The notes: generated from the sequence alone by a model not told the origin. DNA of 64,000 bases from Thermogemmatispora onikobensis (GCF_001748285.1 NZ_BDGT01000010.1:51571-115570); one strand, 5' to 3'. Counted from the stretch's first letter, positions 18,070-27,119 are shown. Numbers and translations are program-made.

Positions 18070-18469
18070 CAAGGTTCCTTTATGTTCTGCCAATGACCCC
18101 ACGACAGAAGCCGGGGGCTTGCCCGCAGCCTGGTCAGCTCGGGCTCCGGGGCTGATTGACAACAGCCCACTGTCCCACAGCATAGGACAGTATAGCAGGA
18201 TGTAGCACGTCGCCGGGTTGACCCATCCCCCCGCACGAGGTGAGGCGAAACGGTTGCTGACCACAGGTCAGTACCTCTGGCCTCACAGGCATGAAGAGAG
18301 CACCAGAGGGACTAAGGCGTCAACCCCTTACAGACGGCAGGCCGGAAGACGCATTCCTTCCTCCCTCCCTGAAGTCTGCGGTCCCCAGCGCCTATCTTTT
18401 AGTATTATATCATGTCATCTTTTTCAACGCAAGGCAGGGTGAAGAGCTTGCGATTCGTTTCCCCTCCCC

Positions 18470-18498
18470 TTGATTTTTCTCTCAAGACAGGCTATACT
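18470..18498 (+). promoter_or_regulatory. Promoter reading toward the isochorismatase gene
   Basis: TTGATT (18470-18475), 17-base spacer, TATACT (18493-18498) on the plus strand. The transcript would start near 18505, giving a leader of about 270 bases before the ATG at 18776. Confidence 0.65.
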
Positions 18499-18517
18499 CT
18501 AAATGACTATTTAGTGT
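18496..18517. promoter_or_regulatory. Operator-like inverted repeat at the start of transcription
   Basis: ACTCTAAAT-GACT-ATTTAGTGT: 9-bp arms with a 4-base centre and one mismatched pair. It overlaps the -10 box and the expected +1, a typical place for a repressor site. The same half-site occurs in inverted order at 54661-54677 (ATTTAG-GCTAT-CTAAAT). Confidence 0.5.
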
Positions 18518-18775
18518 AGATTTGACACTTTCTCTATCTCTCTGGCCTGGCGAGAGTCCGGCTGGCCAAGGGGAGGAATGGCCTCTTGTCCCTCCTCATG
18601 TAGCGGGCTGGACTCGCTGCCTCGCCTCGCCCGCGCTCGCTGCGCTGCTGTTCTAGACGGGGGCCGCAGGCCCAGACAGAGCAGGTCGCCCCTTTGGCCA
18701 GTCACTGCTCGTGGGGGCACGCTCTGCTTCGTGGCTTCTGCCTCGCGACGTTGGTCTGGATGAGGGAGTCTACAG

Positions 18776-19720
18776 ATGAGTGAACGATCTCTGGCTCCAG
18801 CAAGTTTTGATCCACAGGATGCCTTCAGAGGCCCTTATGCCGCCCGCATCTCCGAGTTCAGCGAGGCCGGGCGCCAGGCGGGTCTCGCGCCCGCCAGCAC
18901 GGACCGCGAGCGCACCGCGCTGGTGCTGGTCGATTATCAGCATGATTTCGTCGATCCCAGCGGCGCGCTCTCCGTCCCTGGCGCCCAGGAAGATGTCGCG
19001 CGCCTGCTGACCTGGTTTTACGCCCACGCCGATCGGATTACCACGATTTACGCTTCGCTCGATACGCACTTGCCTTTCCAGATCTTCTATCCTACCTGGT
19101 GGCAGAACCCCCAGACGGGTGAGCATCCCGCTCCGTTCACGACGGTCACTATCGAGGACGTCGAGGAAGGTCGCTGGCTCCCCCTCCGTGAACCTGAGTG
19201 GTCACGTCACTATGTGCAGGCCCTGCGTCAGCAGGCCCGCAAGGAGCTGATGATCTGGCCCTACCATACGATGCAGGGCACGCTGGGCCATATGCTGGTG
19301 GCCCCCCTCAGCGAGGCCCTGGCCTGGCACAGCACGGCCCGCCAGACACAGCCTCACTATATTGTGAAGGGCCTGACTCCGCGGACGGAGTTTTATGGCA
19401 TCTTTGGCGCCGAGGTGCCCGATCCTTCCGATCCCTCTAGCCAGCTCAACACTGCCTTGCTGGAAACAATTATGCAGCATGATCGCGTCTTCCTGGCCGG
19501 CGAGGCCAAGTCTCACTGTGTGCTGGAGAGCGGTCGCCAGCTGGTTCAGCACTTCAGTCAGCGGCCCGATGTGCTGCAGCGCCTCTACGTGCTGCGCGAC
19601 TGCATCAGCTCTGTTCAGCATCCCACGATCGATTTCGATGCCCTGGCAGAGGAAGAGCTGGCACGCTGGGAACACCTGGGGGTCCACCTGGTGCGCAGTA
19701 CCGATGAGCTACCAGCGTGA
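18776..19720 (+). CDS. Isochorismatase-family cysteine hydrolase (nicotinamidase-like)
   Basis: 314 residues. Features of the nicotinamidase/isochorismatase fold: catalytic Asp in LVLVDYQHDF (Asp53), a metal-binding-like D-x-H in SLDTHLPFQ (Asp96, His98), a Lys in HYIVKG (Lys198) and the nucleophile in GEAKSHCVLES (Cys248). The D-K-C triad plus D-x-H site is that of nicotinamidases, which hydrolyse nicotinamide to nicotinate. The protein is longer than the usual about 200 residues, with an N-terminal extension of about 45 residues and inserts around 105-190, so another amide or ester substrate is possible. GAGGGAG precedes the ATG. A promoter and operator-like repeat lie 270 bases upstream. 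Confidence 0.8.
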   Translation: MSERSLAPASFDPQDAFRGPYAARISEFSEAGRQAGLAPASTDRERTALVLVDYQHDFVDPSGALSVPGAQEDVARLLTWFYAHADRITTIYASLDTHLPFQIFYPTWWQNPQTGEHPAPFTTVTIEDVEEGRWLPLREPEWSRHYVQALRQQARKELMIWPYHTMQGTLGHMLVAPLSEALAWHSTARQTQPHYIVKGLTPRTEFYGIFGAEVPDPSDPSSQLNTALLETIMQHDRVFLAGEAKSHCVLESGRQLVQHFSQRPDVLQRLYVLRDCISSVQHPTIDFDALAEEELARWEHLGVHLVRSTDELPA

Positions 19721-19885
19721 GGGAAAGAACGCGAGGAGAGGGACGAAGGCGAGAGCGATCTTCTCGCCCGTTCGCACCAGCAGGCCAGCTGCGATGAGGC
19801 CCGGGCCTCCCTCTCTGGCCCGCTCGCCCGCTCACCTCATCGCGCTCCGGTGTGGCCAGGCATGGCTCACTGCTGCTCGCCTTCA

Positions 19886-20563
19886 CTAGTCTCGCCCGCC
19901 CCCGCGCTCTGGCGGCCCTGACTCTTTTTTCTCTTTCTCCCGATGCATTCGCAGGATCTTGATCATGTACTGTTCGGAGTTCAAATAGTAGGGATTGCGC
20001 CGGATGAATTTGCCTACGACGGAGATAGGATGAAGCTTGAGCATCTCCACCACAAGGCTGGGCAGCAATTTCCCGTAATCGTAATGCATCAGGGCAATGA
20101 TGGGCCGGTTCTGAAAGGTAAAGACCGCATCACAGAGGGCCTCGTATTTTAAGAGCTGCTCGGGCGTGGCTAGCTCCCCGGCCAACCAGGTCATGTCAAT
20201 CGAGATTCTTACCGCTTTCCAGCCATCACGCAGCGCCTGCGTAATAAAGGTTTGGTGCGTGGATAATAAAAAATAAGGGTCAAATCGCTTCCCGTTGGAG
20301 AGAAACGGCTCCCGATCGGTGGAGAGGATGAGCTGCCCTTTGGCAATTAAGTCGTCTACGTCAAGCTGCAGCTTCACCAGCTCTTCACGTAGCTCTTGCA
20401 CCTGCGCCGGCGCCGCCGCGAAGAGGCACTTCTCCGATGCGACAATCCCCGCACGTAGCAGCCGGGCTGTGACCCCGGCGATCTCTGTCACTTTGCTATA
20501 AAGCTGACAGATGTGCGAGCTGTATGGAATACGCTCTGACTTGCCATCAACACTCAGGTCCAT
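19886..20563 (-). CDS. MEDS-domain sensory protein (DcmR-like)
   Basis: 225 residues. The pattern HICQLYSKVTEIAGVTARLL then RAGIVASEKCLFAAA matches the N-terminal region of MEDS (methanogen/methylotroph DcmR sensory) domains. Later IALMHYDYGKLLPSLVVEML is the family's C-terminal block. Such proteins are thought to sense small organic compounds or redox state through a conserved His, and in bacteria they occur with anti-sigma, histidine-kinase or HTH parts. Here no output domain is attached, so it may work with a separate partner. The frame is open to 20638, but GGAG is placed six bases before ATG 20563. The C-terminal tail is Lys/Glu/Gly-rich. Confidence 0.75.
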   Translation of the reverse strand: MDLSVDGKSERIPYSSHICQLYSKVTEIAGVTARLLRAGIVASEKCLFAAAPAQVQELREELVKLQLDVDDLIAKGQLILSTDREPFLSNGKRFDPYFLLSTHQTFITQALRDGWKAVRISIDMTWLAGELATPEQLLKYEALCDAVFTFQNRPIIALMHYDYGKLLPSLVVEMLKLHPISVVGKFIRRNPYYLNSEQYMIKILRMHREKEKKESGPPERGGGRD

Positions 20564-21006
20564 GCCTATCTCCACACAATGCCGATTCTTAACCAGCTTG
20601 CCACCATTAAGCATATCACACCGGAGCGGGATTAGCACATATAGAAGCGTCCACTATTCAGCCAAGAGTAGGAAAGCTCTCCCCAACCCCTCTCATCCTT
20701 TTCTTCTTTGCTTGCTTGCTACTCCCACCCGATGCCCTTGGTCTTTCTCCTGAAATATTGTACGCAGCCCTGCGACCAGTTGCAGCAGTGGAGCGCTTTC
20801 CCCGTGGATCTGTTGCGCTTGGGCCAGCACGGCTTTGCCGGCGGTCGCCTGCTCTGCCTCCCTCATTGCTTTCATACTTTATACTATTGGGTGAACGCCT
20901 GCCCCGCTCCTCTGCCTGCCCAGAGAGACGAGGCATGGCGCTTGTTCTCGCCTTCTCTTCTCTCGCTTCTATTTTTGCTGGACCTGGTGAAAGGAAGACG
21001 ACTACG
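20564..21006. other. Intergenic region between divergent genes
   Basis: About 440 bases between the MEDS gene and the ABM-like gene. The plus-strand frame open from 20716 has no ribosome site and untypical sequence, so I do not regard it as coding before 21007. No clear promoter pair was found. Confidence 0.4.
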
Positions 21007-21300
21007 ATGCAAGGGACGATTCGTAAGTACCGTATCGATAGTGGTAAGGTGATTACTGTGATCCGGCGCATTCAGGAGGACCTGGTCCCTCTGGTGCGCC
21101 GCTTGCCCGGCTTCATGGGCTTCTATGTGCTGAATCGCGAGGACCAGCTGGTGACGATCAATCTCTCTGCCGATCCGCGCCAGCTTCGCGAGGCCGATGA
21201 GGTGGCTTCCACCTGGATGGGGACGCTGGGTAGCTCCGTGGTGCTCGTCTCGCAAGAGGTGATTACTGGCCCGGTGGTGGTTGAGGCCGCTGCCGACTGA
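21007..21300 (+). CDS. Small protein resembling the ABM (antibiotic biosynthesis monooxygenase-type) fold
   Basis: 97 residues. The layout of beta strand, helix, FMGFYVLNREDQLVTINLSADPRQL, then a C-terminal helix and strand fits a dimeric alpha+beta barrel domain as in ABM-like proteins. These include heme-degrading or small-molecule oxygenases but also many proteins with no known activity. No catalytic residue can be named. AAGGAAG precedes ATG 21007 by about ten bases, so the longer open frame from 20716 is not used. No partner gene is evident. Confidence 0.6.
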   Translation: MQGTIRKYRIDSGKVITVIRRIQEDLVPLVRRLPGFMGFYVLNREDQLVTINLSADPRQLREADEVASTWMGTLGSSVVLVSQEVITGPVVVEAAAD

Positions 21301-21533
21301 GCAGTTGGTTGATGATTGGGAGAGACGGAGCGTGATGCGTGGGCGTGGGGTGGGCTTTCTCCAGGCGAGTGGGATGGCTCGACGAGAGGATGGGCAGCCG
21401 GGTCAAGTCTCGGCTGCCAGGCCCGTTCTGCCCGGAGAAGGAATTGAGTGCGCTGTTGCTTGTGGGTGGCCTTTTTCGTTTGAGACTGTAAAGTGCGCTG
21501 TCGTTCCTGCTTCTGCTTCAGAGGGAGGCGGCC

Positions 21534-23012
21534 ATGTCTATGAGGCCCCCACTACTCTCGCAGCTTTTTGGCTGCCGCTCATTGGCCTGGTCCCCGATCT
21601 GGCCTGTGAGCCGCCTCAGTTCGCTGCTGTCGTTGTTTGGCGCCTGGTCAGGGGGCCGGTCCTTCCCCACAAGGGCCGGGGTCCTTCCAGCAAGACCGCG
21701 GGGAGAGCTGGCCTGTGCTCAGTCGGAAGCCTCTTCCACTCCTGAGTCCCTGCCTCCAGACGGCCAGCCAGCGGCAACTGCCTCTCTATCAGTCAGAGAC
21801 TCCGCAGAGCCTGCTCTCTCGCCCGCCTCTTCCCGACAGCCACCCTGCAGAAGGTCAGCCCTTGGAACTCGCCTGGCTCAGGGCTTGCTGGTGGCCCTGA
21901 CGCTGTTCGGCCTCGTGCTCTCACTGACCCCCTGGGGACGGGCCGGCCTGCGCACAGGGCTGCTGCTGCCGGCCCTGCTGAGCGTTTCGCAAGGACCTGC
22001 CTATTCGCTCTTCGGCGAACCAATCCACTTTACTCGGACGACTCTCTCTTCCGCCACTACCGGTCTTGTGTATGTGGACCTGTATGCCCCTACTGACTCC
22101 TCTCCTGTGCTTCCAGGACGCCGCCAGGCGGTGGTGGTCATCGCCGGCCTGGGCGATAATCGCGCTGATGTCCAGTTAGTGAACTTTGCACGCTCGCTGG
22201 CAAGCGATGGGATGGTGGTGGCCATCGTGGGGACGCCAGCCCTGTTTGACTTCGTGCTCCGTCGCGCGGATAGCGCCGCGGTGGTGCAGGTCTTTGAGCT
22301 GCTGGCCCGGCGCTCCGATATTGACCCCTCACACATTGGCCTGGTCGGCTTCAGCGCTGGCAATGCCCTGGCGTGCTTCGCGGCTGCCGATCCCCGTATT
22401 CGCCAGCAGGTGGCCTTTGTGCTCTCTTTCGGCGGATTCTTTGAGGCCACGACGCTGCTACAGGCCATCGCTACCCATCAGTTACAGGCAGATGGTCGAG
22501 CACAGCCCTGGACACCGTACTATGTCCCTCTCCAGGCACTGGCTCACACGCTGGGCACTATTCTCCCTTCTCGCGAGGCGGCTCTTTTGCGCTCCGCTTT
22601 CGCTCAGAACGGCAGGCCGCTGACTGCAGCGGAGCTGAGGCAGCTCTCTCCCAGTACTCGCGCGGCCTATCACCTGTTAGCTGGCGATCAGCCAGGGCAG
22701 GTGGCGGCAAATCTGGCGGCCCTTTCTCCACAGATGCGCGCGCTGCTCGCTCAGCTTTCACCGGCAAGCGTGGTGTCTGCGATCGAGGCGCCGATCTTCT
22801 TGCTGCACGACCGCAGCGATGCCTATGTGCCGTTTACGGAGACACGAGCCTTCGCCGACGCACTCCAGCAGCTGCATCATCCCTACGATATGGCCGAGTT
22901 TGGAATTTTTCAGCATGTTGAGGTGCGAAGTGGTCTCAGTCCGCTGCAAGTGCTTGGCGATAGCAGCCGCCTGGCAACTATTGTCTGGAAGATCACGCTC
23001 GTTGGTTCTTGA
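21534..23012 (+). CDS. Membrane-anchored alpha/beta hydrolase
   Basis: 492 residues. After a Pro/Ser-rich N-terminus of about 110 residues there is one membrane segment (about 113-131, QGLLVALTLFGLVLSLTPW). The hydrolase domain follows, with the nucleophile elbow GFSAG (Ser274), a probable acid in LLHDRSDAYVP (Asp429) and His461 in FQHVEV. Topology suggests an extracellular esterase, lipase or peptidase-like enzyme; the substrate is unknown. GGGAGG lies five bases before the ATG. The N-terminal 110 residues are unusual for the family, but there is no internal Met before the membrane segment, so they seem to be translated. The small membrane protein gene starts 23 bases downstream and is probably co-transcribed. 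Confidence 0.82.
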   Translation: MSMRPPLLSQLFGCRSLAWSPIWPVSRLSSLLSLFGAWSGGRSFPTRAGVLPARPRGELACAQSEASSTPESLPPDGQPAATASLSVRDSAEPALSPASSRQPPCRRSALGTRLAQGLLVALTLFGLVLSLTPWGRAGLRTGLLLPALLSVSQGPAYSLFGEPIHFTRTTLSSATTGLVYVDLYAPTDSSPVLPGRRQAVVVIAGLGDNRADVQLVNFARSLASDGMVVAIVGTPALFDFVLRRADSAAVVQVFELLARRSDIDPSHIGLVGFSAGNALACFAAADPRIRQQVAFVLSFGGFFEATTLLQAIATHQLQADGRAQPWTPYYVPLQALAHTLGTILPSREAALLRSAFAQNGRPLTAAELRQLSPSTRAAYHLLAGDQPGQVAANLAALSPQMRALLAQLSPASVVSAIEAPIFLLHDRSDAYVPFTETRAFADALQQLHHPYDMAEFGIFQHVEVRSGLSPLQVLGDSSRLATIVWKITLVGS

Positions 23013-23035
23013 GAGAGAGGCGCAGGAGGTTTGCA

Positions 23036-23368
23036 ATGACGCTCTGGCTGGCGCTGGCTTTGACTGGTCTCTGGCTGCTGATCGGGCTGCTCTGCGGTCT
23101 GCTTGGCGGCGTGGCTCACCCGCGTTGGCGTCAGGCTGGCTGGCGCTTCCGGTTGTTGCTCTTGGGGCTGGCGATGGCAGGAGCAGTGCTTTCGGCCTGG
23201 CCGGCGGTCTGGCTGCTGGGGAAGCTGGCAGCGAGCGCGCTGGCACTCGGCTGCTCCGCGCTGGTGACGCTGGCAGTCCCCCCCTGGTTAGCCTCTCATG
23301 TGGCGCTCGCTTCTGCTGAGAAGCAGCCCCCTCCCAGGGAGGGGCAACCCCAGGCGCCTGCTGGCTGA
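23036..23368 (+). CDS. Hypothetical small membrane protein
   Basis: 110 residues with three predicted membrane segments (about 1-25, 38-58 and 62-85) and a short Pro/Gln-rich C-terminal tail. It has a strong ribosome site, AGGAGG, six bases before ATG 23036, which rules out the slightly earlier in-frame start. It follows the alpha/beta hydrolase at 23 bases, so the two are likely one operon. No family recognised. Confidence 0.65.
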   Translation: MTLWLALALTGLWLLIGLLCGLLGGVAHPRWRQAGWRFRLLLLGLAMAGAVLSAWPAVWLLGKLAASALALGCSALVTLAVPPWLASHVALASAEKQPPPREGQPQAPAG

Positions 23369-23721
23369 GGATGGAGGGAGCGGGCGACGAGAAGGCCTGT
23401 CCGGCGCTCCTCTCCTGCCAGGTCGCCCGCTCGGCTCGTTCTCCTCTTTCTTTTGCCCCTCTCCGAAAACGGTAAGACCCATCCCACTCCGCTTTGGAAG
23501 GCCCACGAGAAGTTGATTGCCGCCGGCCTGATGGCGATCGCGGCTCTGTGGAGCGGCATCTTTCCCCCCGCACAGCGTGCTGGCCAAGTGGCCTGAGCAT
23601 TGGGTCCAGCAGCCTGATGAGTCTGAGCCTCTGCCGCTGCTCAGCAGTCAGGCGCCTGGCGCACCACGCCAGCCGGCCACGGTCCTGCCTGCTTCCCATT
23701 GGGAGCAGAGAGGTGCAGGCT
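23369..23721. other. Spacer between convergent genes
   Basis: About 350 bases. No gene supported. The long minus-strand frame over it is a shadow of the hydrolase gene. No terminator with a T-tract is evident. Confidence 0.4.
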
Positions 23722-24552
23722 TCAGGACTGGTCGCCTTTGTAGGTAAGGATGCGGCCCCAGACGCTCTTCGTGCCCCAGATACCTGAGCGCAGGCACTCC
23801 AGCTGGACGATCTGGCTGTGATCGACGAAGAGGTTGACCTCGGGACCGTAGTTTTTGATGTACCAGGTGAAGACCTCGGGGTCGGCGGCCTCGAACATCA
23901 CCTTCTCAAGGCCAAGCTCGGCGATGATCCTGGCTACGGCATCGGTCCGCCAGGTCTTGACGTTCTCTGTGATCCCCTCGGACTCGATCATGATCATGTA
24001 GGCCCCGGCCTCCAGGAAGCGCCTGGCCTGAGCAATGGCCCAGCCCACATCGCGCGTCCCCTCAGCCTCCAGTTCCTCAGCGCTGGTCGCCCCACCAGCG
24101 CCGAATTGGATGCCCACCTCGGGCTTGGCCTTCAGACCCTCTTTCTGAACCTTCTCCACCAGGCGCAGCCAGTCATCAATGGGGATGGTAATGAAGCCGC
24201 TGGAGATCTCAATAATGTCGAAGCCCAGATCGCGGCACTCTTTAATATAGCGATCCACCGCCTGCGCCCCCTGAGTGAGGACGTACTCGATGAATCCGCC
24301 GGTCGAGACCAGCACATTGTAGCGATGGGCGGTCTCGTTCAGCTCGCGTACCGCCCTGGGTGGCATGAGGGTGAAAGAGCCGCCGGCGTACTTGAGCGAG
24401 TCGACGTACTCGCCCATTGTCTCCAGCACGTCCTCCAGGTAGCGCTTCCCCATCGCCGTGTAGTAGGGGCCACGAATCTCAGTAATACCGCGCGTCCGCG
24501 GCTTGCTCTGCCGCTCATTCATGCGTAAGAAGGTAAAACCACGCTCTGCCAT
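23722..24552 (-). CDS. Phosphosulfolactate synthase (ComA)-family protein
   Basis: 276 residues forming a TIM-barrel of the ComA family. Recognisable blocks are KPRTRGITEIRGPYY, VDSLKYAGGSFTLMP, the LGFDIIEISSG strand, KAKPEVGIQFG, GAYMIMIESEGITEN, KVMFEAADPEVFTWYI and EVNLFVDHSQIVQLECLR. ComA adds sulfite to phosphoenolpyruvate to give phosphosulfolactate, the first step of coenzyme M synthesis in methanogens; other homologues (Hsa32-like, sporulation proteins) have different or unknown roles. AAGGAGGGAG precedes the ATG. It lies 177 bases after an MmgE/PrpD gene under a probable IclR repressor, which suggests a catabolic rather than a coenzyme role. No other coenzyme M gene is visible. Confidence 0.8.
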   Translation of the reverse strand: MAERGFTFLRMNERQSKPRTRGITEIRGPYYTAMGKRYLEDVLETMGEYVDSLKYAGGSFTLMPPRAVRELNETAHRYNVLVSTGGFIEYVLTQGAQAVDRYIKECRDLGFDIIEISSGFITIPIDDWLRLVEKVQKEGLKAKPEVGIQFGAGGATSAEELEAEGTRDVGWAIAQARRFLEAGAYMIMIESEGITENVKTWRTDAVARIIAELGLEKVMFEAADPEVFTWYIKNYGPEVNLFVDHSQIVQLECLRSGIWGTKSVWGRILTYKGDQS

Positions 24553-24729
24553 TGTCTCCCTCCTTGTCTGATCGCTCGCTGACTATTGCTTGCCAGGTTT
24601 GCTGGCGTACCACTCGGGCCAGCGCGGCAGAGGCAGGCCGCAGCACAGACCAGCACGTCAGACCAGTCTCTCGACTGTCTTCTGGCTGCTGGCCCGCCCG
24701 GGCCTGCCCAGCCTGATGCGCTGCTCGCG

Positions 24730-26118
24730 TTAGAGAGCTGGCCCGCCGGAGGCCGGCAGGCGCACCTGCGCCAACAAGGCTGTGAGCTGGCGCACTGGCA
24801 CCTCATCCAGATGCTGCGCTGTCTCAGCAATGGAGCGCCGCAGCTCGCTGTCGGTGTAGGGTGCCGCCAGACTCTCAAACTTCTCCAGGGCCTGCTCCCA
24901 GCTCAGCGGGCGGCTGTAAAAGCCCGGATAGTCGGCAATTTCCAGATCATAGCGCCGCCCATCGGTCAACAGGACCCGGATGCGACAGGGCATTTCAGCG
25001 GGGAAGCGAGCACTGAGATCGTCGGCGGGCCGCACCTCGATCTTGCGCAGCAGGGTCTGCACATCGCTGGCCGCAATGCGCTCGGGTCGATACTGCTCGG
25101 GGGTCACCTTGCCATCGAGCAGAGCCACCGCCACCATGTAGTGGAGGCTATGATCAGCCTCCTCCTTGGTGCGCACAATGCGCTTGTCTCCCTCCTCGCC
25201 ACCGCCAATGATATGGTAGGCTACATCAAAGGTATCGATCTCAATGCGCTCGATCTGATCGGCACGGAGCTGATGCTGCTCACGCAGCTGGAGAATACCT
25301 TCCAGGGTTGGCTGAGAATGAAACTCAGCATTGTACTTCTTAATGCTGGTGCGCAGGACAATCTCCAGGTTCTCGCGCGACCAGTCGATCGTAAAGCGTC
25401 CGGCGATGCTCTCCATAAAGCCCTTATTGCCTTCAAAGACCTCAGCCGGCCCGGTCATGCCGCGCATGGCCAGGAAGGTGGCGTGGGTAGCAGCATGGGC
25501 GACCGCCGGGTAAGCCAGGCCTTTCCAATGGGAGATGCTCCCCGTGCGGGTCACGCGCAGGGCGTTGTAAGCGGTACCGCTGATGGCAATGGCATTGGCT
25601 GTGCGCTGGGCATCGAGGCCCAGGGCGCGCGAGACGCCAGCCGCCACGGCATAGGTGCCTTCGACGGTATGGTCAAAGCCCTTCGCCCGGACTGGCGCCA
25701 CCTCTGACAGCCGGCACTGCACCTGATAGGCCACCGCCAGGGCCGTCAAGAGGTCCTTACCACCGCGATCAGCATATTCGCTGGCCGCCAGGACAGCCCC
25801 CAGATTATCGCTGGGATGGCAGCTCTCCCCTTTGGCAATAAAGGTATCGTTATAGTCGAGATAGCGCACCAGAGCGGCATTGTAGAAAGCCGCCCGGTCG
25901 GGCGCCGTGCGGCCTCCCGCAATCAAGGTCGACAGCGGATTTCCCCCGAAGTCTTTGATCTGCTCGCGCAAAATAGCCAGAGGTCGCCCCTCCAGGGCTC
26001 CAATGGCACAGCCCAGCGAGTCGAGCACGCGAATCTTCAACTCACGGCGCGCCTCCGCCGAGATATCCTCATAGCTGCTGCGTACTACAAAGTTCGCTAG
26101 CTCTTCAACGAGCGTCAT
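24730..26118 (-). CDS. MmgE/PrpD family protein (2-methylcitrate dehydratase-like)
   Basis: 462 residues covering the whole family: the all-helical N-terminal part (RVLDSLGCAIGALEG, LDYNDTFIAKGESCHPSDN, GFDHTVEGTYAVAAGVSRALG, SISHWKGLAYPAVAHAATHA) and the smaller C-terminal domain (YNAEFHSQPTLEGILQLRE, EADHSLHYMVAVALLDGKVT). Members dehydrate 2-methylcitrate or decarboxylate/isomerise related acids (cis-aconitate decarboxylase, iminodisuccinate epimerase). The substrate here is open. AAGGAGG lies nine bases before ATG 26118, so the 12 residues further upstream are not included. It stands between an IclR regulator and a ComA-family gene, all in the same direction. Confidence 0.9.
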   Translation of the reverse strand: MTLVEELANFVVRSSYEDISAEARRELKIRVLDSLGCAIGALEGRPLAILREQIKDFGGNPLSTLIAGGRTAPDRAAFYNAALVRYLDYNDTFIAKGESCHPSDNLGAVLAASEYADRGGKDLLTALAVAYQVQCRLSEVAPVRAKGFDHTVEGTYAVAAGVSRALGLDAQRTANAIAISGTAYNALRVTRTGSISHWKGLAYPAVAHAATHATFLAMRGMTGPAEVFEGNKGFMESIAGRFTIDWSRENLEIVLRTSIKKYNAEFHSQPTLEGILQLREQHQLRADQIERIEIDTFDVAYHIIGGGEEGDKRIVRTKEEADHSLHYMVAVALLDGKVTPEQYRPERIAASDVQTLLRKIEVRPADDLSARFPAEMPCRIRVLLTDGRRYDLEIADYPGFYSRPLSWEQALEKFESLAAPYTDSELRRSIAETAQHLDEVPVRQLTALLAQVRLPASGGPAL

Positions 26119-26224
26119 GGTTGCTGACCTCCTTCCCAATGCCAGCACTCCCAAAGGGAATGGCTGGTTTCATCTGCGCCTTCACTCAAGGTCTGGGCGA
26201 CTCAGCGCCGACACCGTTGTGGCG

Positions 26225-27064
26225 CTAGTGACGCTGTTCTTGCCGCTCTGAGCTTGCCATGCTGGCAAGGCCAGCGGCACTGGCGGTATGCCCCATATCG
26301 TAGGAGGCACGTCGCGCGGCTTCACAGACCAGAGGAATGGCTCGCTCCCGTTGCTCTGGCCCAAGACGCGCGGCGGGTGCGACGAGCGTAAGGGCCGCCA
26401 CTACCTGGCCACCTCGATCAAAGATGGGAGCAGCCAGGCCCGCCACTCCGGCAACCCGCTCTCCTTCACTGTAGGCCCACCCCTGGCGCCGCACCCTCTC
26501 CAGCTCGGCCACAAAGCCCCCCACATCCCAACCCCTTTCTCCAGCCGCCCGCTCGCTGTCAAAGCGCTCGCGGCTGGCATGCGCCAGCGCCAGGCGCTCT
26601 TCATCAGGGAGCCAGGCCAGCAAGATCTTACCGGCAGCACCGCGATGCAGCGGCAGCGGGGCCCCGATCTCGGCAAAGGGACGCAAATTGTGGGGGCTGC
26701 GCACAACCTCGATGACAACCCTGGCCTCATGCTGACGAATGTGCAGCTCGGCATTCTCTCCTGTCTGGCTATTGAGCCAGGTGAGATGAGGCAGGGCCTG
26801 CCTGCGTACGTCAATGCTTTCAGCAACTAGCAAGCCAAGACGCAGCAGAGTCAGCCCTAGACGAAAGCGCGAGCCTTCCTTCATAAGTAGCCCATGCTCG
26901 GCCAGGGCCTGAGCCAGCCGATAGACTGTTGGGAGCGGCAGCCCAGTCCTCTCAGCAATTTCCTGGGGCAGGAGAGCGCTCTCCCCCCGCGGGAAGGCCT
27001 CTAGAATGGCCATCGCCTTGTCCAGGACCCCGACCCGTGTCGCACGCGCCTCCTCTGAGGGCAT
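26225..27064 (-). CDS. IclR-family transcriptional regulator
   Basis: 279 residues. The N-terminal winged helix-turn-helix spans about 12-75 (VLDKAMAILEAFPRG, LPTVYRLAQALAEHGLL). The C-terminal effector-binding domain has HRGAAGKILLAWLPDEE and GWAYSEGERVAGVAGLAAPIFD, the standard IclR blocks. It probably represses the MmgE/PrpD and ComA-family genes downstream and itself, since two tandem inverted repeats cover its transcription start. GGAGG is ten bases before ATG 27064; the frame is open to 27088, but that ATG lies within the first operator. The inducer is likely a carboxylic acid, by family tendency only. Confidence 0.93.
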   Translation of the reverse strand: MPSEEARATRVGVLDKAMAILEAFPRGESALLPQEIAERTGLPLPTVYRLAQALAEHGLLMKEGSRFRLGLTLLRLGLLVAESIDVRRQALPHLTWLNSQTGENAELHIRQHEARVVIEVVRSPHNLRPFAEIGAPLPLHRGAAGKILLAWLPDEERLALAHASRERFDSERAAGERGWDVGGFVAELERVRRQGWAYSEGERVAGVAGLAAPIFDRGGQVVAALTLVAPAARLGPEQRERAIPLVCEAARRASYDMGHTASAAGLASMASSERQEQRH

Positions 27065-27080
27065 TCCTTCAGCGCCTCCT

Positions 27081-27114
27081 TTCCACATAGTGGAATATCA
27101 TCCACATAATGGAT
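27081..27114. promoter_or_regulatory. Two tandem operator sites, probably for the IclR regulator
   Basis: TTCCAC-ATA-GTGGAA (27081-27095) is a perfect 6-3-6 repeat. ATCCA-CATAA-TGGAT (27100-27114) is a 5-5-5 repeat with the same core. Centres are 19 bases apart, about two helical turns, so both could be bound on one face. They sit immediately downstream of the -10 box of the minus-strand promoter. Confidence 0.75.
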
Positions 27115-27119
27115 ACCTT

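Larger units (their letters stand above)
17958..18775. other. Intergenic region between divergent nusA and isochorismatase gene
   Basis: About 820 bases with no supported gene. It holds the GC-centred palindrome at 18043-18069, and a plus-strand promoter with an inverted repeat at 18470-18517. The 270 bases between that promoter and the downstream ATG are GC-rich and unremarkable. rimP is absent. Confidence 0.5.

Noticed and set aside
20716..21006. N-terminal extension of the ABM-like protein by 97 residues
   Set aside because: The extension is low-quality sequence without a ribosome site. ATG 21007 has AAGGAAG and starts the fold.
22758..23699. 313-codon minus-strand frame
   Set aside because: Shadow of the alpha/beta hydrolase and small membrane protein genes, with Arg/Ser/Pro-rich composition typical of antisense high-GC frames.
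24730..26118. Assigning prpD (methylcitrate cycle)
   Set aside because: No methylcitrate synthase or methylisocitrate lyase gene is nearby, so the specific symbol is not justified; only the family name is used.
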